Source: Piezodorus guildinii (taxonomy: Eukaryota; Arthropoda; Insecta; Hemiptera; Pentatomidae). Taken from it: a DNA stretch of 64,000 nt. This document shows, piece after piece, positions 33,584 to 45,269 of the stretch. The stretch covers positions 132,880,951-132,944,950 of the forward strand of contig CM041292.1 of assembly GCA_023052935.1 (NCBI GenBank), in the 5' to 3' direction. Every line of letters starts with the position of its first letter. The stretch's first letter is position 1. Both the position numbers and the translations under genes were made by a program. The notes beneath the pieces are model-generated. The model made no database searches. It saw only the letters and a program-made list of their open reading frames with translations, and had not been told where the DNA came from.

Positions 33584-34241
33584 GATTAAGTTGGGAGGTA
33601 CAGTCAGTTTTTCTCCATATACATCTTCCATCACTGCTCTTACTATTATATAGGTGATATTTCAAGAATTAAATCATAATTTTTTATCCTGTATCATTAT
33701 TATAATCATAAGTTAAATTTCATTGATTCTTTGTATGGTAGTATTAAGAATTTTAGTCATTGTTGTCAGGCCCTGTCCATAAATCAGTACGTATTTTCCA
33801 TTCCACCTTTTCCTACGTATTTTCCATCCTACCCCATCTACCAAAACAGTACCTAGTTTCCATTCTCCCACCATGCGGTACGTATCTCCACTCTACTTCA
33901 TATTTTTATATTTCATATTTCATGTAAATTATTGATACCTGTGTAAATTTTGTTTAGTGAACATTTTTTATTTTCTCTGTATAACACTTTCATTATTGTA
34001 ATATGGTCATTGTAATTTTTTTTTTACATATACAGTTCTTCTGTTATTTTTTCAATACCGACGTTCTCTAGCTAAATAGGTTATATAATATTGTATGTAA
34101 TGTCATTGAAATTATATTCTTTTGTATCTTTTTAGCCCTGATGATGACCCACAAAGGGGGTCGAAACGTTGGCAAACAATAAAATAGTTGAAACTATTTA
34201 GTTGTTTCATTTAATGACCGCCACCCGGACTAATTCCTTCC
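33584..34241 (+). repeat. Penelope-like terminal repeat, right
   Basis: Inverted partner of 32144-32804, starting GATTAAGTTGGGAGGTACAG and ending GGACTAATTCCTTCC. Confidence 0.9.
34134..34173 (+). ncRNA. Hammerhead-like ribozyme motif, right
   Basis: Plus-strand twin of 32211-32250, identical in the core: CTGATGA, stem GACCC/GGGTC, GAAACG. In direct Penelope copies, tandem motifs release unit-length RNA; here the two lie in opposite orientation. Confidence 0.65.
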
Positions 34242-34275
34242 AGTAATTCTCAACGGTCAACTAATTACATCCACA

Positions 34276-34288
34276 ATTATTTAACATG
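34276..34288. repeat. TSD of Penelope-like element, right
   Basis: ATTATTTAACATG, matching 32131-32143. Confidence 0.88.
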
Positions 34289-34368
34289 ATTTATTATGTA
34301 CAATTACAGTATTAATCAGAGTTTTAACTTTTAACTAAACGTTAAATGCTGTGTTGTTGGTGGGCGTC

Positions 34369-34399
<31 letters not shown>

Positions 34400-34625
34400 A
34401 AATAATGCATGCTATAAAACTATCTCTGAGATAATTTGAGCAGCTAATATAATGATAAAGATATATTTAAGAAAAATATAGATCCTGACGGCTATATAAC
34501 TGTTATATTATAATAACATTTCCCCAAACAGAGGAACCCTGATCGATTTGCTTAAGTAAATTAAGTAGAGTTGTTACCAATAAGGTAAACTATAATACTT
34601 AAATTCATAAGAAAATAAAAATATA

Positions 34626-35477
34626 TCTGGTGCGTGCGAACACAAGACTCACTTGCCTTTGTTATTTATATCAATTTGAGAATTTTTAAACAAATTAAGA
34701 GACGAAAATAAAATGTTAAAGAATTATTTACATTGGATTTTAAAATAAACATGTGTTTTATTAAATAATCTATAATATTATTATCTACGACAAACAGTTT
34801 TTTTTTTTTTTTTTTTTTTGAAATGGCTTTTGATCACTCTCCGTTAACTTAAAAAATAGTATGTATCAGATTATATTTTTTCTAAAATATCTAGCATCCC
34901 AACGGTATATTAAGTTCAAAAACAAATAATTGCATCCAAAAAAATATTTTTGCAGTTTTCTCCTTTAGTCGGATATCGATTTCGTTCAATTTTATAAAAC
35001 TTCAAAATTAAGGGTACTTTAGAAGAAGAAATTTTGAAATATCGGCATTTAATCCCTGTCAGACTATTTCAATCAGAATGAAACCAACATGAAATTAAAG
35101 CCCGTTTAATTTTACATTTTTAATTTAAAACATTGCGAGTTAAATCTTTAGAGCCTTTATTGAAAAATAAATCGTAAATTGGCGCAACATACATGGTATA
35201 AAGTGGCTCTTCTGGTTTCCTGATTTTGGTAAAAAAGTGGCTGTAACATTTCGGGCCTATATGTGTCTCAAATATGAAATTTCATTTTCGTACACCTTTT
35301 CGTTTTAGTGCTGGACTTACCACAAACACACACACATACCTTTTTGCGGGACTCGGTCATTTGGACTCGGGAGATCCTAAAACGTGTATTTCCGTTGAAT
35401 ACTGGAATCCGGAAATTTTCACGATCGCATTATTTTTCCTTACTATTTATTTCATAAATAGGTAAGTGAAAGTAAAA
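34626..35477 (+). repeat. CTGGTGCG repeat, near full length
   Basis: Unclassified interspersed repeat of about 0.85 kb. The 5' end is TCTGGTGCG preceded by A-rich DNA. Internal landmarks are CCCAACGGTATATTAAG near 34897, TCAGACTATTTCAATCAG near 35070 and GGACTCGGTCATTTGGACTC near 35349. The 3' end GTAAGTGAAAGT mirrors the subterminal ACTTTCACTTAC of other copies. Similar copies lie at 45045, 47951, 52216, 54445, 55571, 59170, 61611 and 62259. It has no coding potential that I recognise. Confidence 0.8.
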
Positions 35478-35479
35478 AT

Positions 35480-36890
35480 GTAGTATATAATTTTTATTTA
35501 TAAATCATATTAAGGGCATTGATTCAAACATTATTTTCATTGGAAATCTTTTACCGTGGATTCCACAGCATCACTAATACGTGATGACATCACAGGATTC
35601 ATAAAACGGATGAGTCAGCACTAACTTGTCACAAGGGGCTTTATGAAAGACCGCACGTGATGAGGGTGATATTATTTTTTTTTTATTAATCAAACTGATC
35701 TTTAAAAGACTATATTTCAACTTTGACAGATGTTGCGTGTAATTCGTGTTTCCAATCCTCTGGATCTGTCACCAAGCCAATAAATACAGTTAGCGAGGCA
35801 ATGTCGATGATGCTGATTTATTGTCATAGAACTATTCCGATGGCATAGTCCTTGATTAAGGACTAGACAGATAAAAATAATCGGATTTTTCCCTAGGAAC
35901 AGGGCATTATCCGAAAATCCTCACAAAGAAACACTAGTTAGACACCCGAAGTCTTGATAAAGGGATAATTTTATTTTTTTATGAGCTTATTAGTTAGAAA
36001 GTTAGGCTAAAAACTTATTCTTGAAATTTGTTTTTTTCAATATTAAACAGATTGGGTACTCTAATAGGTATTAGATGTTTTATAGAAAAAAATTGAATAT
36101 AACATGGTAGTTTTATAACGTTGGTGTTACAATTTTATTTAATTTTTTATTAAATAAAATTATTAAAGAATGTTAATAAGAATTTCCAAATATATTTAAG
36201 AATGGATTTGTGTCAGATTTTCAAAGATTTTACTTTTAACTTTATTTTATAATTGGAAGAATTAAATGTATTTTAAATAAATTACTAGAACTTCTATTCT
36301 TCGATATTGAATAATTTAATTATAGCATCTTAATTACTTTTTAAGGTCTTGCCTCATCTTAAGGTACATCACTCGAAGCCGTATTATAATTATGTCGTTA
36401 ATTTTTTTTCTATTTTTTTTTTTAATAAATTTTCTTTATTTTTCAAGCATTGCATATTTTTCACCATTACTCTTGACTCTAAATTTTTATAATTCTTATT
36501 TTTATTTAAAATTACAAAATTTATTTTTGATAAAATAATAAGAGGGAAACTCTGTAAGAAAATATTTAAAATAAAACAAAATAATAAAAAGATTGATTTT
36601 TGATTGTTGGAGCCCCTAAATATCAAGTTATTTTATTTTTTCTTATCCTCATAATGTGCAATTCTTAATTTTTATGTTTTTATTACTGAATTATTACTTT
36701 TTCTGTAAACTCCATACATTTTGATGAATTGGGGAGTTCTTAATATTTTTAAAATGTTTTTAAACTGAGAAATATCAGCGACGGGGCTCACTTCTGGCTG
36801 TTAGGTGTCCTTAAAATTACGTTTTAAGCCTATCTTATTTAATTATAACTAATCCGACACAACAGCATTTTGCCACCGTTTTAAGGCTGG
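35480..36890. other. No recognisable gene
   Basis: AT-rich, low-complexity DNA without a motif-bearing frame. Confidence 0.4.
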
Positions 36891-36898
36891 TGGAGGTA

Positions 36899-37724
36899 TT
36901 GGGTTGTGTCACATGAAATGTCCGTTTTCAAGGTAAAGGATTTTTATTAAAAATACGATAAGAAAACAAGATAATTTTATTCCAAGTATTTACCTTCTTT
37001 TTCTACAAATTTGTCGTGACACCAACTTTTCTATTCCCGAACTGAAAAACTCTGAGCTTTGAAGTGAAACAAAATCTGAAAACGCACTTTTCACTTGATC
37101 ATCATTTTCAAAATGTTTTCCTTTGACGAAGTTGTCTAAATTCCTGAACAGGTGGTAATCTGTTAGAGACAAGTCGGGAGAATATGGTGGGTGCGGAAGA
37201 ACTTCGTAGGACAATTTTTGCACGGTATGTTTTGAAACATGGGGTCTAGTGTTGTGTAAGAGTATAGGACCCTTCCGATTTACCAATCCAGGTTGTTTTT
37301 TTAAATAATTTTGTGTGCATTTGGTCAATTTCATTGCAGTACGTTGTAGAAGTAATGGTTTCACCTCTAGGTAAAAAGGAATAATGAATTATCCCAGCCA
37401 TGGACCACCATACTGTAACCATCAATTTTTTAGGATGCAAATTCGGTTTTGGCATTTGCCCCGGGGTTTTGTCGATGTTCAACCACTGCCCTGAAAAATA
37501 TTAAAAAATATTACTCCGAAATAGCGTGTTTCCATGTTCATATTTGGAGGTATACTAAAAAGTGGGTAATTGATTGGGAAGCTAATTTTATAATGCAAAG
37601 GTAGAGGATCAGTAACTGTTTACTTTAAATATGTAAACATTCGGAAGAAAACAACAGAGACCTGCAAAATCCTTTATGTATTTCAGAAACTATAAAAACG
37701 GACATTTCATGTGAAACAACTCAA
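36899..37724 (-). mobile_element. Mariner transposon, internally deleted
   Basis: 826 bp bounded by imperfect terminal inverted repeats of about 30 bp (left TTGGGTTGTGTCACATGAAA; right, inverted, TTGAGTTGTTTCACATGAAA) and by TA dinucleotides on both sides (36897-36898, 37725-37726), the mariner target duplication. Intact mariners are about 1.3 kb, so several hundred bases, mainly the transposase N-terminal half, are missing. Confidence 0.88.
36990..37495 (-). pseudogene. Mariner transposase C-terminal half, broken
   Basis: Two overlapping frames. 37482-37246 has MPKPNLHPKKLMVTVWWSMAG; 37364-36990 has RPHVSKHTVQKLSYEVLPHP and YSPDLSLTDYHLFRNLDNF. The second catalytic region, normally HDNARPH, reads LLHNTRPH, so its Asp is lost. 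The last Asp of the DD34D triad (TDYH) is present. The N-terminal DNA-binding half is absent and a frame change lies near 37300. Inactive. Confidence 0.88.
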
Positions 37725-37817
37725 TATTAAGCTATAAACTAGCGGATTGGCAATTTGTTTTGTAGTTTCAAAAACACGTGGCTTAATGATTACTTCTACT
37801 TTTGGAATTTTCAAATT

Positions 37818-38198
37818 TTATGGGCATTGAGAGCTTTTTTCCTTATAGACTGAACTGTTCCTCCATATTCTATTGACCACCCTATTATGAGATTGCATTA
37901 ATTTCTTCGCAGTGTGCTGTGTGATATGAGTAAACATAGGAGCACGGATGAAGCTGCTGTAAATAATGATTTTCAACCGCAAACTTAAGTATGGCGAGGT
38001 GAGGAGATGGGCTAGTTTGTACGGCTTGTTTCTAACATTAGGTATATTTTTTCTACAATGACCTACAAAAGTAATTTGTATGTCAAATTTGATCCATAGG
38101 TATAATATTGTCCCGGAGAGAGATTTCTTCACATTTCCAATCGTAAACTGCAATCTCAAGTAATGAAATGATTTTATTTTAAATAATCCAGCCTCCAA
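37818..38198 (-). pseudogene. Jockey-clade reverse transcriptase C-terminal remnant
   Basis: 126 codons open. ITFVGHCRK, then LAHLLTSPYLSLRLKIIIYSSFIRAPM and QSHNRVVNRI match the thumb and post-thumb region of jockey-clade ORF2 (usual pattern LTF..H...., LL.S..LSL..KL.IY...IRP...Y...W). It differs from families A and B in this window. It is 5'-truncated with no tail or TSD found. Confidence 0.65.
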
Positions 38199-38199
38199 T

Positions 38200-39520
38200 T
38201 ATTTACGGGAATGGAGATCTTGGTTTACCTGTAAATATCATGTATTTGTTATATTCAAGAAATAATAAAATGCATTTTTATAATTAGGATGAGGCATTTC
38301 CACCACAGATATTTTTTTATAACTTGATTTTGGCTGTTCAATCTACTTTTAAAGTACCAACATAGATTTAAATTAATTACATCTTAAAAATTAAAATTTA
38401 ATTAAATCAAGACGTCTCCATTTCGTTGACACCAAGTTTAAAATCTAAAACAAAAAAACAACATAGAATATGTTTTATTTTTAATATTTGTTTTCCCTTT
38501 TGAGTCTCCTTCCTCTCTCATATACATAACTTTATTTTGTTCTCTATTTATTTAATTTATTTTTTTATTTGTAGTTCCGTAAACTAACTTTTTTTTAACT
38601 ATGCCGAACACATATTGACTATATAGGATTTGGTTTCAGATCTAAAAGGCCACTTGTGCAAAAAAAAAAGGCTCCAATCCTTATATGTTATCATGATTTT
38701 ATTTTTATAATTATTATTTATTGCTACATTTTCCTAACATTAACAAAACTGGAAAGTAAAGAAATTAATCGAATATGTTCATAAATTATATTTTCAGTAG
38801 AGTGTGGTAAACATCATATTAATAAAAATAGTAATTGGTATGAATGAGCAATAACCTAGTAAGAGGGAAAACGCACATTTTAATAAAGCAGAAATCAAGA
38901 GAAAAGCTGAAAATAATGCCCTAGAAAAGCCATAGAAATAATCGCGGCTGACTTGAGATATGTTCATTTTCCTAGCACGGACCTATTATTCTCCTGGCTG
39001 CGGGCCAGTTCACGGCCAAGGGGTCTCTAGTAAGGCCGAGTAATGGATCTGCATTTCCCGCCTTTTACCGAAACCGGTCTTAAGATCATAAATTTCGATG
39101 TCTATGCCTAATGTTTTTCTTTATAATAGGATAAAAAAATATAGATATCAAGTGTGGGCAACCAAGACAACTTATAAATATAATTAACTAGTATAAATAT
39201 AGGTATAAAGTCTTAATTTTTCAAAATAACAGGGGATAAAAGTAATTATTCTAGTAATTACAAAATAAAATATTATTTTTGGATTTTAAGCTTAAATTAG
39301 ACGCATTACATGATCTACATACTGCCCATGGAGTCAGCGTTCATTAGTCTATCTACATAATCAACGAATAGCAAAATAAGAAGAAATATACTTACATTCC
39401 GAAAGTTATTTTTCTATTTTGATTCAGTGATTTATTAATAGTTAAATTCTCTTCTGAGCAATATTCTATAGGAGATCTGGAGTAATTAACCATTGCCTGA
39501 CTATCGCTTCGGTTGATCAA
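38200..39520. other. No recognisable gene
   Basis: AT-rich, except for a short GC-richer patch near 38985-39075 (GCGGGCCAGTTCACGGCC) that I cannot assign. Confidence 0.4.
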
Positions 39521-39534
39521 CCCAATATTTTATC

Positions 39535-39645
39535 CTAAGATAAATATCAAGCATTTTTTTCTTCTAAATTCTGATGTATCGGACAGGCAGCCAGAAAGTG
39601 ATAGATATATTGTACTTCATTAGAGTTACACATATTGTATTTGTT
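39535..39645 (-). pseudogene. Non-LTR ORF2 C-terminal zinc-finger remnant
   Basis: On the minus strand the frame reads CNSNEVQYIYHFLAACP, the Cys-His-Cys segment found at the C-terminus of RNase H-bearing non-LTR ORF2 proteins (C..C...E...HFL..CP). It is very short and stopped soon after. Confidence 0.4.
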
Positions 39646-39714
39646 TGTTTGAAATATTTATCGCGAACATACTTATTTTTTGATATTTCAGCTATTCCAT
39701 CCTAATTCAACTCA

Positions 39715-39718
<4 letters not shown>

Positions 39719-39761
<43 letters not shown>

Positions 39762-40191
39762 GATATTTATAGAGATATATTACAATTTGTTTCAAAATGA
39801 ACAATAGAATAGTGATATGAGAAAACATTCATACAGTATTTACAACAAATAATGATAAAATCGAAAAATAAATATACATATATTAAAACAATAAAAAAAC
39901 AAGCTACAATTAAAATAAATACATAGCTCATAACATTACAATATTTACAATGTGCTAAAGAAACTCCGGACTAGGCTCTCCCCCCACCTGTGGAGGAAAA
40001 AGTAGAATCTAAGAGATCCCAGCGCCTCTCAGCCGCGTTACTGGTATGAGCCAGTGCAGGCTGAGTTAGGGCGCAATAACCACGAACACACAGTACATGA
40101 GAGAAAAATATGACCAGTGTATTGTATTACTTTATTGTCATTTTTATTGATCAGATATTTGTATCGCGACCCGTAAAAGCCCAAACATTAA

Positions 40192-40195
<4 letters not shown>
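39719..40195 (-). mobile_element. Jockey-type non-LTR, 3' UTR fragment (subfamily d)
   Basis: It starts with a 40-bp poly-T (poly-A on the minus strand). Its 3' UTR resembles the adjacent element at 40196 (ATTACAATTTGTT, then AATAATGATAAA) and holds the shared module GATCCCAGCGCCTCTCAGCC near 40015. No ORF2 codons are recognisable. The right limit is set by the next poly-T run. Confidence 0.65.
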
Positions 40196-40235
<40 letters not shown>

Positions 40236-42672
40236 TGAGAAATATTACAATTTGTTGCATAATGAACAGTAGTAATAGAGATGTAGTACACATTCATACA
40301 ATATATACAGCCAATAATGATAAAGTCAATTTACATAAAATCGGAAATAAATAAATTCAAATATATACAAAAAAAAAAGCAACAAGAAACAAATCAAAAC
40401 AACAACCTGTAGTAGAGATAAATACAAGTTGGGAAATAAATAAAAATCATACAAGCATACTTAACTATATACAATATATACAATCAGCCAAAGGAACCCT
40501 AGACTCGGGAGGATTGTAGGGATGGGTGAAGCTGGAAAGCGATTGAGCAAGAGGATTAGGATGATGAAGAAGGTTCTGATGGAATTTGGAGAATTTGGAT
40601 GGTACCAGATCTAAAATAAATGGAATATTAAGGTCATGGTGTAGGGTACAGTTGGTAACGTAATAAGGAGCATTAACTATTGTTCGGAGGACTTTGGATT
40701 GGAAGGATTGGATACGTTTGATGTTAGAATGTTTAGCTGTTCCCCACAGTTCAAGTCCGTAGGTCCATATAGGTTTCAGTACTGTCTTGTATATTAGTAA
40801 TTTGTTGTCAACTGTAAGATGAGATTTTCTGTTTAGTAGTCTGTATAACTGGCCGAATCTGCGGTTGAGTTCTTTTCTTTTTAGTCTTGTATGTGGGTTC
40901 CACGTCAGTCTTTTGTCTAGTAAAAAGCCGAGATACCGGACTGTGTCTGAGGAAGGAAGCGGTATGGAATTGAATTTAACTGTTGGACAGGATTTACGTC
41001 GAAGGGTGAAGGTGACGTGTGTACATTTGCTTTCGTTCACCTTAATTCGCCAAGCCTTACACCAGTCTTCGACAAGGGAAAGGTGCCTTTGGAGATTTAG
41101 AGATGCTACTTCAGGATCGGAATTGGATGATAAAATGGCTGTGTCGTCAGCAAATGTTGCCAGAAAGGTATCGGGATCGGTAGGGATATCGGCGGTGTAG
41201 AGGATGTAGAGGACGGGTCCTAAGACGCTGCCTTGAGGAACACCGGCCTCAACAGTATAATGTTTGGAAAATTCGGAACCACAGCGAACTCGGAAGGAGC
41301 GGTTTGATAAATAGGATCGGAGGATTAGGTATAGGGATTGAGGTAAATGGGTTTTGAGCTTAAAGAGCAATCCCGGGTGCCACACCCGGTCAAAAGCTTG
41401 AGCTATGTCCAGAAAGGCACCCGAACAATACTCCTTGCACTCAAGGGCAGAGGAAATGTGATCCACAACCCGGAGTCCTTGCTGAACTGTGGAATGTTGA
41501 GAACGAAATCCAAACTGATGCGAAGGAAAATTTTTAAATTTATCTAGGATTCGTTTTAGTAGGAGCTTTTCGAAAATTTTTGAGAGGATCGGAAGTAGGC
41601 TAATAGGTCTGTAAGATGACGTGCTGTTGGAAGGTTTGCCTGGTTTCAGGAAAAGGATGATAGTTGAATGTTTCCATAAGAAAGGAAAATAGGTAGTGCG
41701 TAGGATACTGTTATAAAGATATGTAAGGAATGTAATGGCTTTCTGTGGAAGTTGTCTTAAGATCTGTGGCGTGAGGAGATCATATCCAGGGGATTTACGG
41801 AGAGGAAGCTTTTTAAGAAGATATTTGACCTCAGAGGGATTAACTGCTTTAGGAGGTAAGGAGAGTGGTATTGGCGAAGTAAGGAACTGTTCAACTGTTG
41901 AAGTATGGTTTGGATTCAACTCAGGATGAGGAGTGAAAACTTTGGAAAGGTGCTGTGCAAATTCCTGGGCCTTATTCTTGTCAGAAGCAGCCCAGGAACT
42001 ATCACCGCGCAGGAGAGGATGGGAAATCGTGTGAGTATTCAGGATTCTCTGCGTGACATTCCACAGGGAATTGTCACGAGTCGAGAGAGAGGAGAGGTAG
42101 GAATTGTAGGATTGGGAACGAAAGGTCGCCAACTCCCGCTTTAATTTTCTACAATAAAAGTTATAAGAGCGGCGATCTTCTGGGTGGCGGGTGCGTTGCC
42201 ATAATGTTCTGGCTCGGCGTTTGATGTTGATGAGGTCTGTCAGGTGTTGTGGTAAATGGCATTTGTAAGGAATAATTTGGGATTGTTTAGGAAAGGAGGC
42301 AGTCCAGGCAGCTTGTTGAATCACGGTTGTAAAGGAAGATACGGCATCATCAAGGTCAGAATGGGTTTTGAGAGTTACTCTGAGGTCGATATCATTGGTG
42401 AGGATTTCGCGGAAGAGGTTCCAGTTGATGGGGCCTCTGATGAATGACGGTGGGAAAGGTTTCGGAATAGGAGTCATGGATACATTTAGGATTAATGGAC
42501 TATGATCAGAGGATAGTTCATCAAGGCGAGTTACGGAATAGTTCAGGGAGCCTAATCCGCTGTGGATGAAGAAGTCGAGGATGTCTGGATTACGGTTAGG
42601 ATCTGTTGGCCAGTAGGTAGGGGAATCGGGAGGTAGGAGATTAAGGCGTCTGGAGTTGAGTGCAGACTGCAA
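40196..42672 (-). mobile_element. Jockey-type non-LTR, family A relative, 5'-truncated
   Basis: About 2.5 kb on the minus strand, beginning with a poly-T run (40196-40233) and ending inside the endonuclease coding region. ORF1 and the first part of ORF2 are missing. The 3' part is rearranged: after NPP the coding end is joined to 3' UTR sequence, removing the usual C-terminus and the shared 3' UTR module. A separate poly-A run (42687-42720) adjoins the 5' side. No TSD was found. Confidence 0.85.
40465..42672 (-). pseudogene. Jockey ORF2, truncated endonuclease, RT open
   Basis: 735 open codons, about 90 percent like the family A ORF2 by eye. The first about 160 residues, with the endonuclease WNANG, Glu and GADLN motifs, are lost; LSSDHSPL remains. 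The reverse transcriptase is complete: RPISLLP, LDIAQAFD, AGVPQGS, FADD. It differs by a small in-frame deletion (LDKFKNFPSHQFGFR) and by an altered C-terminus (ESRVPLADCIYCI) from a downstream deletion. The ATG is an internal Met. The length of the open frame suggests recent insertion, but it cannot make a full ORF2. Confidence 0.88.
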
Positions 42673-42689
42673 TGTATGTAGAAAAAAAG

Positions 42690-42723
<34 letters not shown>

Positions 42724-42863
42724 CTATCTATTAGCTCATATTTCATTATTAATTCCAAGTATTCATACCCATAAAAACTGTCAAAACTGACTGCAAGAAA
42801 CAAAAAAGCTAATATTTATTATTAATTGTAGTAAATTCCATCTTCAATATATCCTCTCGGGAA

Positions 42864-43030
42864 TACCAGTTAAGGTCTCCTTCGAAGCACGGCATAACCA
42901 AGGATATTTAACTCCTATTGCCATCAGTCGAGTTAGACCTTCAACAATTGATCTTGGGATAAAAGCCAGTTATGCTAGTCACTACACCACAGGGGACCCC
43001 AACTTTGTTTAGTATTTCTTATCATTGTTA
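42864..43030. repeat. 167-bp exact direct repeat, copy 1
   Basis: Identical over 167 bp to 43396-43562 (offset 532). It comprises the tRNA-head half of a SINE1-like element on the minus strand plus flanking AACTTTGTTTAGTATTTC. Confidence 0.9.
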
Positions 43031-43302
43031 CCGATATATTAAAGGTAGATTTTTTTTTTCTTCTACCAGAGCCCACTTTTCATAGTTATCAAACCTGAAG
43101 ATAAAAGAAAATATTAGGATACAATTAAGTAATTTCTAGTTATGATGGACGCTTGTTAGGTTATAACACGATAAATATTTACTGATTTCTTAAAACATTT
43201 TTAATAAATGAATTTGTAGTAATGTTACAAGAAATCCGGGACTAATACGAGTTATTCGCGCACTCTAAATAATTGTTTCGGCAAAATTAATTTTGTTTAT
43301 TC

Positions 43303-43545
43303 GTTTAGCGTTACTTTATGGTACTATATTTGATAGTACGTTTTAATCAGAATGGGGATCTTATACGAGTAGCTGACATCGCACTGACTCGGGACTACCA
43401 GTTAAGGTCTCCTTCGAAGCACGGCATAACCAAGGATATTTAACTCCTATTGCCATCAGTCGAGTTAGACCTTCAACAATTGATCTTGGGATAAAAGCCA
43501 GTTATGCTAGTCACTACACCACAGGGGACCCCAACTTTGTTTAGT
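43303..43545 (-). repeat. SINE1, diverged minus-strand copy
   Basis: The reverse complement shows the SINE1 landmarks in order: head GTGGTGTAGTGACTAGC, a decayed B box, CTTCGAAGGAGACC in the body, CGATGTCAGCTACTCG and the end near TAAAGTAACGC. Its left half is unique; its right half is duplicated at 42864-43030. Confidence 0.65.
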
Positions 43546-43562
43546 ATTTCTTATCATTGTTA
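43396..43562. repeat. 167-bp exact direct repeat, copy 2
   Basis: Identical to 42864-43030. Because the shared segment runs past the SINE head into the flank, it is a local duplication rather than a second SINE insertion. Confidence 0.9.
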
Positions 43563-43564
43563 TT

Positions 43565-44295
43565 GTTAATTAACTGTAAGTAGCTATCGCTCTATGGCTA
43601 TCTAAATATTTCATATCCGTTTATCAGCTGTTGATCATATAAGTTGTTTCAATCACTTTACTTTACAAATCTCTAACATGTAGATGTAACCGGAAGTTAG
43701 TCTAGTAAAGAATATTTTTATTTTGCCGACATATATGTTTAAATATGTTTCTCATCAGGGCAGTGATGAGCCATGCTAAAGCTACCTATTATAATTTCAA
43801 TAATCGACCATACATCCTCAACATGTTAACTTTTTCCTAAGTTTCTGTTCAAGGGTACTTTATTTAGTTGATTTATATATTAATACGGTTGTAAATTTCA
43901 ATTAATATATATTAAATATATTTACTGCATACACTACGCTCCCCACATAGAGAGTACTTAAATTTCATTAACACAAACACTAATCTTGAATAGATGAAAA
44001 CATTCGTAGAAGGACGTTCAGCCATCAAATAAACAACTACAGAGACATTTATTACTTCATAAATTTTATTTATTTGGTCGAGTATATAAAAATATCCTTA
44101 CCACATAAAAACCCTACGTTTGTGCCGATCCAGACTGGATATAAAAACGGTTTTAAAACGATTTCCGATACTGCGATAGTAAATTTATTGAGCCTTGATC
44201 TTTATCCCTCGAAAAATTAAAGATTTGTCCTAGGATAAAGGTATCATAAAACTATTTATTAGAATTAATTATGGATTAACATGAATAAATAAGAT
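43565..44295. other. No recognisable gene
   Basis: AT-rich. Near 43725-43770 the minus strand has GCCCTGATGAGAAAC then CGGCAAAATAAAA, perhaps a decayed Penelope-type terminal motif, too damaged to call. Confidence 0.3.
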
Positions 44296-44299
44296 GTTT

Positions 44300-44790
44300 A
44301 ATCTCTCTCTGTATACACGTAAAATAATAATACGTTTTTGGCTTCCACGAACTTCTTTCAAACAACAAGACAGATTTTAATATGGTTTTAACCATTAATT
44401 AGAGTATTCGGTCCTGAAGGTTTATAAGTAAAATAAATTGCAATCAAGTTTTTCTTTGTAATCGAAAATTTATTCTATAAATAAATAAAAGTAACCATGT
44501 CATCAAAAAATTATTCCTGAAATATAAGTAGTAATATAGACTATAATATACCGTTGGAAAGCGCTAGATTTTAGTAAAGTCAATATACAATTAAAGAAAC
44601 CGTACAAGTTGATATAAAGTTGTTGTAAGTCCATAAACGTATGAACATATGTTATTGGGAAAGAGGGACTTTATCACCGTCCTACAGGTTCGTGCAAGTT
44701 ATATTATTGCATTTAGTACGCAAAATTTTAGAAGGAATATTACCTACCAAAGTGTATATAAGTTGTTTATATAGATGGTGGGTTCTTTTA
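44300..44790 (+). repeat. Helitron-like repeat, copy 3
   Basis: GGCTTCCACGAACTTCTTTC and GACAGATTTTAATATGG near 44340-44385 match the blocks at 19460 and 20660. GTACAAGTTGATATAAAG and TACGCAAAATTTTAGAAGG downstream also have counterparts there. Confidence 0.45.
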
Positions 44791-45259
44791 AATTTATAAA
44801 CTATTATTATGACCAATTAATTCCTTAATAGTATTTCATGAAAACATATTTTTTACTGTAAAATCAATGAGATTTCCATAGAAACTTTATTTAAATTTAA
44901 AATGTAATTTAAATAGTACATTAGAGATATAAAATAGTAATAAACCTAATAGGATAGGAACCATTGTTATTTCTATAGTTGTTGAATACATATGTACATA
45001 GCAGTCGTTTTCTTTATATGGGAACAAAATTTTCGTTATCTGTGCTTCACTTTAAAATAAAAACAGATAATCTTTAGCTATCCAACGGTATATAAAGCCA
45101 AAGATTATAGAAAAAATATTCTAATACACGGAATTTTAAAGGTTAATGGAGAGTGATGAAAAACCCATAAATCTAACTGATTTTTGTTGGTAAAAATATA
45201 ATAGATTATTTAATAAAACACATGTTTATATTGAAATCAAAAAGAATTAATTCTTTAAC

Positions 45260-45269
45260 AATTTATTTG
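45260..45269. repeat. TSD of SINE1 insertion, left
   Basis: AATTTATTTG, repeated at 46131-46140. Confidence 0.75.

Larger units (their letters stand above)
32144..34275 (+). mobile_element. Penelope-like element with inverted terminal repeats
   Basis: A 2.13-kb insertion with a perfect 13-bp TSD. Two near-identical repeats of about 0.66 kb face each other (32144-32804 and 33584-34241). The spacer encodes a GIY-YIG endonuclease of Penelope type (32723-33274). Each repeat carries a hammerhead-like motif. The right side has a 34-bp extension (34242-34275) before the TSD that the left side lacks; such asymmetric tails and inverted pseudo-LTRs are known for Penelope-like elements. The reverse transcriptase is missing, so this copy is non-autonomous. 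Confidence 0.85.
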
